Source: Deltaproteobacteria bacterium
GTDB taxonomy: Bacteria; Desulfobacterota; Desulfobacteria; Desulfobacterales; UBA11574
Length of the DNA stretch: 5,044 nucleotides
Direction of reading: 5' to 3'
Assembly: GCA_019314155.1 (NCBI GenBank)
Contig: JAFCZV010000174.1
Location: 1 to 5,044 of the forward strand
The notes below the pieces were generated by a model, which was not told the DNA's origin, ran no database searches, and was given only the letters and a program-made list of their open reading frames with translations. Of the stretch, positions 1 to 5,044 are shown one piece after another (within the stretch, counting starts at the first letter, position 1; every line of letters starts with the position of its first letter). The translations under genes and the position numbers were made by a program.

Positions 1-49
1 AATTGGATGAGAACAAATTTTAGGTTTAAGACAGTTGGATTGATATCTA

Positions 50-982
50 ATGATCAAGCTTATTTTACTCGGCCTTTTATCCTCAGCTTTTTTTAGTGCA
101 ACATTTATTCTAAATCGCGCCATGAGTTTATCCGGCGGCCATTGGGTTTGGTCATCTTCGTTACGGTATGTTTATATGTTGCTTCTGCTTATTATTTTAA
201 TCGGCATGAATAAAGGTGTGGCGCATTTGCGGGATGTAATAAAAATATTTATAAGGCACTTTAAGTTTTGGCTGTTGGCTGGAAGTATCGGGTTCGGCAT
301 GTTTTACAGTTTTCTTTGCTATGCGGCGGATCATGCACCCGGGTGGATTATCGCCGGAACATGGCAGATTACCGTTATTGCAACGCCCATCGTTCTTCTT
401 TTTTTTAAAGAAAAAGTCCCCCGCCATGGTGTTTATTTTTCTGTTCTCATCTTCATCGGTATTTTTCTAATCCAATTTAACAAAGAAGGTGAATTTGCTG
501 TAAAATATATCGTTTATGGTGTGATCCCCGTTGTCATTGCCGCGTTTGCATTTCCCATTGGAAATCAGCTTTTAAATTTTGCTAAACATGGCAATCATTC
601 ATTGATACCCCATATTGACTCCCCAATTTTACACGATGCGCCGACATGTGTTCTGCTTATGACCATAGGGTCAATGCCTTTTTGGGCGCTGTTACTGCTA
701 TGGGTTGCACCGCCGCCGCCACTCAAAAACCAACTCATAAACACATTCATTGTTGCCGTATCGTCGGGCATTATTGGGACTTCAATATTTTATAAAGCAA
801 GAAACTCATCAAAATCTCCCTACGTCATATCAGGGGTTGATGCTACTCAATCCGGTGGAATTGTGTTTTCCCTGGCGGGTGAAATACTGCTGTTAAATGG
901 TGCATTGCCTCAGGTAACCGGCGTTGTCGGAATTATATTGATCGTGGTGGGAATTATCGGCTACAGCTTGAAAAAAAGTTAG
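50..982 (+). CDS. EamA/EmrE-type DMT superfamily transporter
   Basis: A 310-residue, very hydrophobic protein of the drug/metabolite transporter superfamily, acting in the cytoplasmic membrane; the substrate cannot be told from sequence. I count about ten membrane segments, near residues 3-22, 37-54, 73-93, 98-119, 127-144, 155-174, 199-219, 229-248, 265-284 and 288-306, which is the usual two-times-five EamA layout. Segment 4 with its flank (W98 to E121, ending in a charged FFKEK) resembles the conserved end of the first EamA repeat. The overall look fits the putative multidrug efflux EmrE group (PF13536-like) better than RhaT. The ATG at 50 is the first start after an in-frame stop at 41-43; only a weak GGA lies upstream (37-39). 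The charged loop at 176-198 and a four-proline run at 221-224 are unusual but compatible with a connecting loop. It converges with the thioesterase gene. The family call is firm; any drug-resistance role is not. Confidence 0.85.
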   Translation: MIKLILLGLLSSAFFSATFILNRAMSLSGGHWVWSSSLRYVYMLLLLIILIGMNKGVAHLRDVIKIFIRHFKFWLLAGSIGFGMFYSFLCYAADHAPGWIIAGTWQITVIATPIVLLFFKEKVPRHGVYFSVLIFIGIFLIQFNKEGEFAVKYIVYGVIPVVIAAFAFPIGNQLLNFAKHGNHSLIPHIDSPILHDAPTCVLLMTIGSMPFWALLLLWVAPPPPLKNQLINTFIVAVSSGIIGTSIFYKARNSSKSPYVISGVDATQSGGIVFSLAGEILLLNGALPQVTGVVGIILIVVGIIGYSLKKS

Positions 983-1053
983 AAGCTGTCTCAAAAATAG
1001 TCGGTTACACTCCATACGGTTATTGGGAATATACACGGGATGTTCGACAGAAG

Positions 1054-1083
1054 AATGATGGGGTGCCCTTCATTTTGTTTTTA
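1054..1083 (+). terminator. Candidate intrinsic terminator after the transporter gene
   Basis: An imperfect hairpin has arms at 1055-1062 (ATGATGGG) and 1066-1073 (CCCTTCAT), one T-T mismatch and a 3-nt loop. It can be extended by an A-T pair and is followed by TTTGTTTTT. Read on the plus strand this is a plausible Rho-independent terminator for the transporter. On the minus strand the hairpin lacks a comparable U-run, so it is less convincing for the thioesterase. Folding energy was not computed. Confidence 0.45.
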
Positions 1084-1515
1084 AATTCCGCCGCCTTCCT
1101 TGTTCCTCAGCTTGACAACCAACGCTTCGGGCAACGGCACTGATTTGTGAGTTTTCTGATCGGTATTCACCCATACAACCTCGCCTTTAACCAAGGTTGT
1201 TTCACCGTTTTTCGGGAATATTTCAATAAAAAAAGTTAGGCTGGATCTGCCGATTCGTCCTGTTCGGACGTAAACTTCGATTTCGTCGTCAAAATGACTC
1301 GGGGCGTAGAATTCGACGGTAACCTTGACCACATGGAAGTCCGTTCCTGTTTGTTGTACATGTTCAATATAATTGTGGGGAAGATCCCGAAGATATTCGT
1401 TGATCGCCGTGTCGAAATAGGTCAAGTAATGGGCAAAGAAGACGATGCCCTGAGCATCTGTCTCGGCATAGCGAACACGAAAGGGGAAGCAAAATTTAAA
1501 ATCGGATTTGGTCAT
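1081..1515 (-). CDS. YbgC/FadM-like acyl-CoA thioesterase (4HBT hotdog fold)
   Basis: A 144-residue cytosolic protein of normal length for the single-hotdog 4-hydroxybenzoyl-CoA thioesterase family, which hydrolyses acyl-CoA thioesters. The diagnostic N-terminal motif is present: R15-Y16-A-E-T19-D20-A-Q-G23-I-V-F-F-A-H29-Y30, with D20 at the place of the catalytic Asp and Y30 and F34 in the hotdog helix, followed by the usual arginine near residue 43. The middle (V64 to S71, VEFYAPSHFDDEIEV) and the later strand with EVVWVN match the family's beta-sheet pattern. The ATG at 1515 is preceded by GGAG (1528-1525) at 9-nt spacing. The gene stands alone, convergent with the transporter. The chain length or substrate cannot be assigned; members act on short- or long-chain acyl-CoAs or aromatic CoA thioesters. 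Confidence 0.9.
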   Translation of the reverse strand: MTKSDFKFCFPFRVRYAETDAQGIVFFAHYLTYFDTAINEYLRDLPHNYIEHVQQTGTDFHVVKVTVEFYAPSHFDDEIEVYVRTGRIGRSSLTFFIEIFPKNGETTLVKGEVVWVNTDQKTHKSVPLPEALVVKLRNKEGGGI

Positions 1516-1532
1516 GGTTCAATACTCCATTT

Positions 1533-1553
1533 AACGTACGTTGTTTCCAACAA
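1533..1553. repeat. Two overlapping palindromes upstream of the thioesterase gene
   Basis: AACGTACGTT (1533-1542) is a perfect 10-bp palindrome. It overlaps TTGTT-TCC-AACAA (1541-1553), a perfect 5-bp inverted repeat with a 3-nt centre. They lie 18-38 nt upstream of the thioesterase ATG on the minus strand, where a repressor operator would fit. Palindromes of this length are expected a few times by chance in a 5-kb window, so this is only a candidate site. Confidence 0.2.
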
Positions 1554-1654
1554 TATTCTGACGATCAATTAAATCATAGACTACGGGGACGGTGATCATT
1601 TAAATCGCCATTTTTCTGCTACCAAGGTTAATCCTTTATGGCAACTGTTTATTT

Positions 1655-1672
1655 GGTCCTGTAAACGGGACC
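1655..1672 (+). other. Seven-bp hairpin in the gene-poor region
   Basis: GGTCCTG (1655-1661) pairs with CGGGACC (1666-1672) through a TAAA loop; one of the seven pairs is a T-G wobble on the plus strand, and it becomes a C-A mismatch on the minus strand. There is no U-run on either side, so it is not a standard terminator. It begins directly after the stop of the frameshifted minus-strand reading frame described at 1673-1856, and might be the end of that former gene. Its function is unknown. Confidence 0.3.
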
Positions 1673-1856
1673 TCAGAGCCCGGATTCTTTACTGTCAAGA
1701 TCCCCATAGAAAACCGTGGAAATGCCGTTGCATGTCAATACCTCAAAATGGGGGCAAACCAGATCGTGGTTTTCAATAAATGTTCAAATGGCTTTTTCCA
1801 ACCTCAATCTTGTCCGGCCATTTTCTTTCGCCGCATTTCATTTGACAGGCAAACAT
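1673..1856 (-). pseudogene. Possible frameshifted relic of a ~60-aa cysteine-containing protein
   Basis: On the minus strand an ATG at 1856-1854 opens a 27-codon frame (MFACQMKCGERKWPDK...) that stops at 1775-1773. A reading frame displaced by one base continues from about 1782 (IENHDLVCPHFEVLTCNG..., ending ...DSKESGL) to a TGA at 1675-1673. Joined across one extra base near 1775-1783, the two parts give about 60 residues with four cysteines (two as C-x3-C, two as C-x7-C), a composition more protein-like than the other frames here. There is no good ribosome binding site: AAGG sits directly against the ATG. I do not recognise a family. It could be a decayed gene, a sequencing indel in a real small gene, or chance. 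It overlaps the plus-strand promoter candidate, and both may not be real. Confidence 0.2.
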
Positions 1857-1870
1857 CCTTATTATATCTT
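1842..1870 (+). promoter_or_regulatory. Sigma70-type promoter candidate for a leader RNA or the downstream operon
   Basis: A perfect -35 TTGACA (1842-1847), a 17-nt spacer and TATCTT (1865-1870) as -10, matching TATAAT at four of six positions. Transcription would start near 1877. It is the best -35/-10 pair I found in the window. The first gene downstream on this strand is at 2108, which would give a leader of about 230 nt if transcription passes the terminator at 2000-2022. Confidence 0.45.
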
Positions 1871-1876
1871 AAATAC

Positions 1877-2022
1877 CGTTGATCCTCTTTTTGATCGCTG
1901 ATCTTAATCTAACCGCTTTTTTTGAATCATTTCTTGTTCTGTTGAGTTCTTTCTCCATGGGTCCTTCTTACGATTTAATTTTATTGTAACCAAAATTTCA
2001 CCGATCATGGCATCGGTTTTTT
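1877..2022 (+). ncRNA. Candidate small RNA or attenuator leader (~145 nt)
   Basis: This is the stretch between the predicted start site and the hairpin terminator at 2000-2022, with no convincing reading frame in it. It is pyrimidine-rich (several T-runs, 1883-1957). Two features hint at regulation of the downstream operon. CCTCTTTTT (1884-1892) could pair with the Shine-Dalgarno region of the RAM-domain gene (2091-2100) with one bulged G. CCATG (1955-1959) could pair with CATGG in the terminator loop (2006-2010). No known riboswitch class was recognised. The call rests entirely on promoter plus terminator placement, and the start is approximate. Confidence 0.3.
2000..2022 (+). terminator. 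Rho-independent terminator upstream of the RAM/radical SAM operon
   Basis: A perfect 6-bp stem, ACCGAT (2000-2005) with ATCGGT (2012-2017), and a 6-nt loop run into a tract of six T (2017-2022). It lies about 86 nt before the start of the RAM-domain gene and points along the plus strand, with no gene ending just before it. It either ends a small RNA started near 1877 or acts as an attenuator of the operon. Confidence 0.55.
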
Positions 2023-2093
2023 GCATAGAGAAATAATAGGCGGAAATAACCAACCAGTATCCACATCCAGAAGCCCATAAGGGCGAGCTTAAA

Positions 2094-2100
2094 AAGGAGG
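2094..2100 (+). promoter_or_regulatory. Strong Shine-Dalgarno of the RAM-domain gene
   Basis: AAGGAGG, 7 nt before the ATG at 2108, is a full match to the anti-Shine-Dalgarno core and fixes the start of this short gene. A small hairpin (GCCC 2073-2076, ATAA loop, GGGC 2081-2084) sits 9 nt before it, close enough to affect ribosome access. Confidence 0.8.
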
Positions 2101-2107
2101 TAACATC

Positions 2108-2341
2108 ATGGCAAAGGCAATTATTCTCATCACCGCGGATCCGGGTAGGGATCGTGAGGTTGCCGGTAACGTTAAAAAAATCAAAGGGATAGATAATGTT
2201 TATCTGGCCGCGGGCCGTTATGATGTGGTGGCAGAGGCCCATGCACCTGACGATGAAAGCATGCTCTCCCTGACGTACGACAGCGTCAGAACAATAGACG
2301 GTATCAGAGACACACATACCATGTTTTGCCTGAAGGTGTAA
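2108..2341 (+). CDS. Stand-alone RAM domain protein (Lrp/AsnC ligand-binding domain, no HTH)
   Basis: A 77-residue protein that corresponds to the C-terminal ligand-binding (RAM, AsnC_trans_reg) domain of Lrp/AsnC regulators alone. The pattern fits the beta-alpha-beta-beta-alpha-beta fold: strand AIILITAD (4-11), helix R14-I25, then N29-V-Y-L-A-A-G-R-Y-D-V-V-A-E-A (29-43), where the GxYD turn is the family hallmark, a second helix at D48-R61, I63-D64-G65-I66, and the end strand DTHTMFCLKV. No DNA-binding domain is present or missing by truncation: the gene has its own strong ribosome binding site and a normal stop. Known stand-alone RAM proteins bind amino acids or other small ligands as oligomers and may modulate full-length Lrp partners or enzymes. 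It is first in a tight unit with the 45-aa membrane protein and the radical SAM gene, suggesting a sensing or allosteric role there. The ligand is unknown. Confidence 0.88.
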   Translation: MAKAIILITADPGRDREVAGNVKKIKGIDNVYLAAGRYDVVAEAHAPDDESMLSLTYDSVRTIDGIRDTHTMFCLKV

Positions 2342-2348
2342 CCGGTCG

Positions 2349-2486
2349 ATGCTTCAGCTGCGGCACCGTCCCGCCGATACCGCCAATCTGGAAACCGTCC
2401 GCTGGCTGGGCCTTTTGGGCATCATCGTTATGACCGTTGCGGTGATATTCAAACTGACCCTGCCGCCTCCCAAAAAACGAGATTAG
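2349..2486 (+). CDS. 45-aa single-pass membrane microprotein
   Basis: A small reading frame between the RAM gene (stop 7 nt before) and the radical SAM gene (ATG 1 nt after its TAG). The protein begins MLQLRHRPADTANLETVR, then has one hydrophobic span at about residues 19-34 (WLGLLGIIVMTVAVIF), then K-LTL-PPPKKRD. The basic KKR tail and one helix predict a single-pass inner-membrane protein; the N-terminal half has R5, H6, R7 and R18, so orientation is ambiguous. The ATG at 2349 is the only normal start after an in-frame stop at 2331-2333. The ribosome site is weak (AAGGTG 2334-2338 region, spacing about 10), compatible with translational coupling to the RAM gene. No cysteine or known motif is seen and I recognise no family. 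Placement and spacing argue for a real gene whose product may anchor or partner its neighbours. Confidence 0.6.
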   Translation: MLQLRHRPADTANLETVRWLGLLGIIVMTVAVIFKLTLPPPKKRD

Positions 2487-2487
2487 G

Positions 2488-3552
2488 ATGGAATTAACAC
2501 GGCGTAAATTCATAAAAAAATCGTTCATATTCGGCGGTGCGCTCTTTTTCGGTAACGATTCTCTGTTTGCGCTGAATAAAAAAAGAGAACCAGGGCATCC
2601 TTCATATGCAAAGCTCGAGGCGCAAGGGAAATTGGCGCAGAGAGTCGAGAAAGCCTATTCAATTTTCGAACACTGCGAGCTTTGTCCGCGAATGTGCGGC
2701 GCCAATCGGCAGACTGGCGAACAAGGGTTTTGCCGAGCTTCGGCCAAACTTATGGTATACGCGGCAAACCCACATTTCGGTGAAGAGATATCGCTGGTGG
2801 GCAAAAGAGGGTCGGGAACCGTCTTTTTTTCCAACTGTAATCTCCGTTGTGTCTTTTGTCAGAACTGGCCGATCTCCATTCAAGGATATGGGAAAGCAGT
2901 CCATGACGCGTATTTGGCAGATATGATGATCCACCTCCAGAACCTCGGCTGCCACAACATTAACTTGGTAACACCCACCCACGTCATGCCGAACATCCTC
3001 AATGCAACCCGGATTGCTTTTAAGAAAGGGCTTCATCTCCCTCTGGTTTACAACACCAGCGGCTACGAGAGACTCGAAATATTGAAGCTTTTAGATGGCA
3101 TTGTAGATATTTATTTGCCGGACATGAAATATATGGATTCGGATAAAGCGTCGAAATATTTATCCGTGGCGCCAGACTATCCTGCAAAGGCACAAAAAGC
3201 GGTAATGGAAATGCATCGGCAGGTGGGAGAACACCGGATCGATAACCAGGGAATCGCTGTCCATGGGTTGATGATCCGGCACCTGGTAATGCCAAACAAT
3301 GAAGCCGGTACAGAAAAATTCATTAGATGGGTCGCTGAAAATCTCCCGAGATCAACCTATGTAAATATCATGCATCAATATTATCCGGAACATAAAGCCT
3401 TGGAATACCCTGAAATCGATCGAAGGATTTCTGTACAGGAATTCTTGGAAGCCATGCTTTGGGCCGATGAATACGGCCTGACAAACCTCGATCAGCAATC
3501 TGTTCAAATTCGAAAAATCTATTCCAAACAAACCCTTGAGCAACCATCTTGA
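2488..3552 (+). CDS. PflX-like (COG1313) radical SAM protein with a Tat-like N-terminus
   Basis: A 354-residue radical SAM protein related to pyruvate formate-lyase activating enzymes and the uncharacterised PflX/COG1313 group. In order: a Tat-like N-terminus (L3-T4-R5-R6-K7-F8-I9-K10-K11, hydrophobic 13-22, possible cleavage near A28); a cysteine cluster C63-x2-C66-x3-C70 plus C82 (CELCPRMC...GFCRA), typical of COG1313 and able to hold an extra Fe-S site; the radical SAM motif C117-NLR-C121-VF-C124 (CxxxCxxC) for the SAM-binding 4Fe-4S cluster; then THVMPN, YNTSGYE, DIYLPDMKY and a C-terminal MHQYYPEHKA block, all as in the family. The ATG at 2488 is the first possible start after an in-frame stop at 2455, and no later Met occurs before 89, so the Tat-like segment belongs to the frame; the ribosome site is weak and coupling to the 45-aa gene is likely. 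The substrate is unknown. A periplasmic radical SAM enzyme would be odd, since SAM and low-potential reductant are cytosolic; the segment may be a membrane anchor instead. Confidence 0.88.
   Translation: MELTRRKFIKKSFIFGGALFFGNDSLFALNKKREPGHPSYAKLEAQGKLAQRVEKAYSIFEHCELCPRMCGANRQTGEQGFCRASAKLMVYAANPHFGEEISLVGKRGSGTVFFSNCNLRCVFCQNWPISIQGYGKAVHDAYLADMMIHLQNLGCHNINLVTPTHVMPNILNATRIAFKKGLHLPLVYNTSGYERLEILKLLDGIVDIYLPDMKYMDSDKASKYLSVAPDYPAKAQKAVMEMHRQVGEHRIDNQGIAVHGLMIRHLVMPNNEAGTEKFIRWVAENLPRSTYVNIMHQYYPEHKALEYPEIDRRISVQEFLEAMLWADEYGLTNLDQQSVQIRKIYSKQTLEQPS
2497..2571 (+). other. Twin-arginine-like signal segment of the radical SAM protein
   Basis: Residues 4-28 of the radical SAM protein read T-R-R-K-F-I-K-K-S, then a 10-residue hydrophobic stretch (FIFGGALFFG) and SLFA before a charged KKR. 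The first part matches the Tat consensus (S/T-R-R-x-F-L-K) closely. The hydrophobic core is short and the cleavage site is not ideal (L at -3, A at -1). Family members usually begin near the CxxCxxxC cluster without such a segment, by my recollection. Confidence 0.5.
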
Positions 3553-3670
3553 AGTGCAACCGCTTGCCCGATTGAATTGCGTTTTGCGCATCCCATCGAT
3601 CGAGGTAAAATCTGATAAATGAACAAACGGCAGCCGCTCATTAGCAGAGCTCATATACCCCTTCGGGTCT

Positions 3671-3994
3671 TCAGGGTCTGTTTTTCAGCTTTTCTAAGGG
3701 GGGATTCACGCCAAGATCAAATATTTCATATTCCGTATCGCCATCAAGGAATTTTTCGAGTTTTTGTTCGATGGATTTCCGCAAATCGCTGTTTTTCCAT
3801 TTATTCCAATGTTCTATGCCTCGCCAGTTTGATACGATCACAACTCGAAAGGGATCTTCATGGTCCCACATGGTCTCAGCGGTTATGTACCCTTCCTGGT
3901 CCATAGCCCCAAAACGAATCTCTTTAATCACCTTGTTGATTTCGTTAACATACCCATCCTTGAATCGTCGTTTTATTAACACCTTGATAGGCAT
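3671..3994 (-). CDS. ABM-domain protein (antibiotic biosynthesis monooxygenase / YgiN-like)
   Basis: A 107-residue protein with the ferredoxin-like alpha-beta fold of the ABM superfamily, which includes quinol monooxygenases, heme-degrading enzymes and many uncharacterised small proteins. Landmarks: an N-terminal strand PIKVLIKRRF, a helix V15-I28 (VNEINKVIKEIRFG region), the family hallmark G-Y-I-T-A-E-T (residues 35-41), D44-H-E-D-P-F-R-V-V-I-V-S-N-W (44-57), the helix W63-KWKNSDLR, and a final EYEIFDLG strand. The start is the ATG at 3994, because AAAGGAGG (4007-4000) lies 5 nt before it; the frame stays open upstream to 4129, but that extension has no ribosome site and looks non-coding. 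The catalytic reaction cannot be named: ABM proteins lack universal active-site residues. It is divergent from the DUF3786 gene and converges with the radical SAM operon. Confidence 0.88.
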   Translation of the reverse strand: MPIKVLIKRRFKDGYVNEINKVIKEIRFGAMDQEGYITAETMWDHEDPFRVVIVSNWRGIEHWNKWKNSDLRKSIEQKLEKFLDGDTEYEIFDLGVNPPLEKLKNRP

Positions 3995-4176
3995 TGTGGC
4001 CTCCTTTGGTTGCCGGACTTTCTCTTTTGATTTTTTTTGGATTTTTAGATATAGGTAATCCGCATCGGTCGACGGCGCACACATCCGGTTTATAGTATTA
4101 AAATTGGCATAAAAAAAGATGTTTATCAAAACATATTCCGACTTTTGGATAGACGGGAAAAAAGGAGAATCACCGC
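3995..4176. promoter_or_regulatory. Divergent intergenic region between the ABM and DUF3786 genes
   Basis: This 182-bp spacer separates two start codons that point away from each other, so it must carry promoters for both. It is markedly AT-rich at 4019-4051 and 4089-4140. The TATAGT/TAATAC stretch at 4091-4100 gives -10-like hexamers on both strands, but neither has a well-spaced good -35, so I do not place exact promoters. An inverted repeat ATGTTT-ATCA-AAACAT (4119-4134, 6-bp perfect arms) is a possible operator. Confidence 0.45.
4162..4167 (+). promoter_or_regulatory. Shine-Dalgarno of the DUF3786 gene
   Basis: AAGGAG lies 9 nt before the ATG at 4177 and supports that start. Confidence 0.7.
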
Positions 4177-4983
4177 ATGGTTCAATTTAAAAATACCATG
4201 GAAATCTTCAAACTGCTCGACAAATCGAATTGTAGAAAATGTAACAAGCAAACATGCCTGGCATTTGCTGCCGCCGTGTTTCAGGGTGAAAAACAGCTCG
4301 ACGAGTGCCCGCATCTGGAGCGAGAGATTATCGAGAAGCATGGCGGACCGGCCGCCAATCATATGACCCTTGTGCAGGAGCGGGAACAGGCCATGGAAAA
4401 GTTGAAAGGAAAAATTGCCACTCTGGACCTTCGTTCATTAGCCTGGAGATTGGGAGCCCGGTTTTCTGACGATAAATTGACGATCAAGTGTCTCGGAAAA
4501 GACTTCAGCGTTGATACAAATGGTAACATTACAACCGACATCCATGTTCATTCATGGATAACGGTGCCCGTACTCAACTACATCATTGATGGTGCAGGAG
4601 TCCCTGTTTCAGGGAAATGGATTCCATTCCGGGAGCTGGAGGGCGGGAAGAGATGGTATCGGCTTTTTGGACAACGATGCGAAAAACCCTTAAAAAAAGT
4701 AGCGGACACCTATACAGATCTTTTTGAAGACATGATTCACCTTTTCAACGGCAAGCAGGTGGAAAAACATTACAACGCCGACATTTCACTGATGTTACAC
4801 CCGCTGCCGAAGGTGCCGCTTCTGATTTGTTACTGGAAGCCCGAAGACGGACTCGAATCGAGCCTCAACATTTTTTTCGATGCAACTGCCGAAGAGAATC
4901 TAAACATTGAATCCATCTATATTCTGGGTACCGGACTGGTGATAATGTTTGAAAAGCTCGCTGTGCGGCACGGTATACAATAG
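4177..4983 (+). CDS. 4Fe-4S domain plus DUF3786 protein
   Basis: A 268-residue cytosolic protein in two parts. Residues 10-50 carry the 4Fe-4S signature of the corrinoid Fe-S protein/CO-dehydrogenase family (PF04060-like): N18-C19-x2-C22-x4-C27-L-A-F-A ... G37 ... C44-P45. All four expected cysteines are present. A helical, charged linker (about 46-78) follows, and then residues 79-262 match DUF3786 as I know it, including the T127-I-P-like core (HSWITVPVLNYIIDGAG, 125-141), W149-I-P-F-R-E-L-E-G-G (149-158), H205-Y-N-A-D region and P223-x-P-L-L-I-C-Y-W-K-P (about 221-231). DUF3786 proteins occur in anaerobes such as sulfate reducers, acetogens and methanogens; the function is not established, though a link to corrinoid or one-carbon metabolism is often suspected from this N-terminal domain. 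No methyltransferase or corrinoid gene is visible in the window to support that. Start supported by AAGGAG. Confidence 0.85.
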   Translation: MVQFKNTMEIFKLLDKSNCRKCNKQTCLAFAAAVFQGEKQLDECPHLEREIIEKHGGPAANHMTLVQEREQAMEKLKGKIATLDLRSLAWRLGARFSDDKLTIKCLGKDFSVDTNGNITTDIHVHSWITVPVLNYIIDGAGVPVSGKWIPFRELEGGKRWYRLFGQRCEKPLKKVADTYTDLFEDMIHLFNGKQVEKHYNADISLMLHPLPKVPLLICYWKPEDGLESSLNIFFDATAEENLNIESIYILGTGLVIMFEKLAVRHGIQ

Positions 4984-4994
4984 TCACTCGCCGG

Positions 4995-5044
4995 ATGGTG
5001 TTAAAATGGCTTATAGGCAAAAAGGAAAAATTGAATATCTTGAC
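4995..5044 (+). CDS. Start of a gene running off the right edge (frame uncertain)
   Basis: Two overlapping frames start just after the DUF3786 stop and remain open to the window end. One from the ATG at 4995 reads MVLKWLIGKKEKLNIL; the other from the ATG at 5006 reads MAYRQKGKIEYLD. GGATGG (4993-4998) at 7-nt spacing is a weak ribosome site favouring 5006, while the amphipathic MVLKWLIGKK start looks more like a typical N-terminus. The 11-22 nt gap from the DUF3786 stop suggests the same operon. The product cannot be assigned from this fragment. Confidence 0.35.
   Translation, partial: MVLKWLIGKKEKLNIL

Noticed and set aside
7..96. Short plus-strand frame (MRTNFRFKTVG...) overlapping the transporter start
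   Set aside because: About 29 codons, no ribosome site visible, overlaps the real gene in another frame.
984..1000. AGCTGTCTCAAAA-like sequence resembling the end of some insertion sequences
   Set aside because: No matching inverted copy, transposase gene or target duplication in the window.
1716..1901. 61-codon plus-strand reading frame in the gene-poor region
   Set aside because: No ribosome binding site, no recognisable domain or coherent hydrophobic or charged pattern, and it overlaps the promoter candidate; probably chance.
3657..3668. ACCC-CTTC-GGGT hairpin between the convergent radical SAM and ABM genes
   Set aside because: Only a 4-bp stem and no U-run directly after it on either strand; too weak to call a terminator. 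The 118-bp spacer 3553-3670 otherwise shows only a nearby direct repeat GGGTCT (3665-3670 and 3674-3679).
4104..4119. TTGGCAT resembling the -24 box of a sigma54 promoter
   Set aside because: The GC of the -12 box is absent at the right distance.
3995..4129. 45-codon upstream extension of the ABM gene
   Set aside because: The strong AAAGGAGG site 5 nt before the ATG at 3994 and the start of the ABM fold at MPIKV fix the shorter form.

Overview
The window looks like a piece of chromosome from an anaerobic bacterium, most likely a deltaproteobacterial (Desulfobacterota) sulfate reducer or a relative. This is an inference from gene content: a DUF3786 protein fused to a corrinoid/CO-dehydrogenase-type 4Fe-4S domain, a PflX-like radical SAM protein, a stand-alone RAM (AsnC ligand-binding) domain and an ABM-domain protein. 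No rRNA, tRNA, CRISPR array or intact mobile element was seen.

Layout. 50-982 (+) encodes a 10-TM EamA/EmrE-type transporter. It converges on a YbgC/FadM-like acyl-CoA thioesterase at 1081-1515 (-), with a candidate intrinsic terminator between them. 1516-2107 is a 592-bp region without an intact gene. It holds a possible frameshifted small-gene relic on the minus strand, a 7-bp hairpin, a -35/-10 pair with a perfect TTGACA on the plus strand, and a stem-plus-T-tract terminator about 145 nt downstream of the predicted start site. That last pair suggests a small RNA or an attenuated leader. 2108-3552 (+) is a compact three-gene unit: a 77-aa stand-alone RAM-domain protein, a 45-aa single-pass membrane protein too short for routine gene calling, and a COG1313/PflX-type radical SAM protein whose N-terminus looks like a twin-arginine signal. 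The gaps are 7 nt and 1 nt, so the three are very probably co-transcribed and translationally coupled. 3671-3994 (-) encodes an ABM-domain monooxygenase-like protein. It is divergent, across an AT-rich 182-bp spacer, from 4177-4983 (+), the Fe-S/DUF3786 protein. A further reading frame begins near the right edge and runs off the window.

The most interesting part is 1842-3552: a possible RNA leader, a small ligand-sensing-type domain, a micro-membrane protein and a radical SAM enzyme with an apparent export or anchoring signal. Each protein family or shape is known or easily described, but the role of the combination is not evident from the sequence. It should be treated as a candidate uncharacterised operon, not a proven system.
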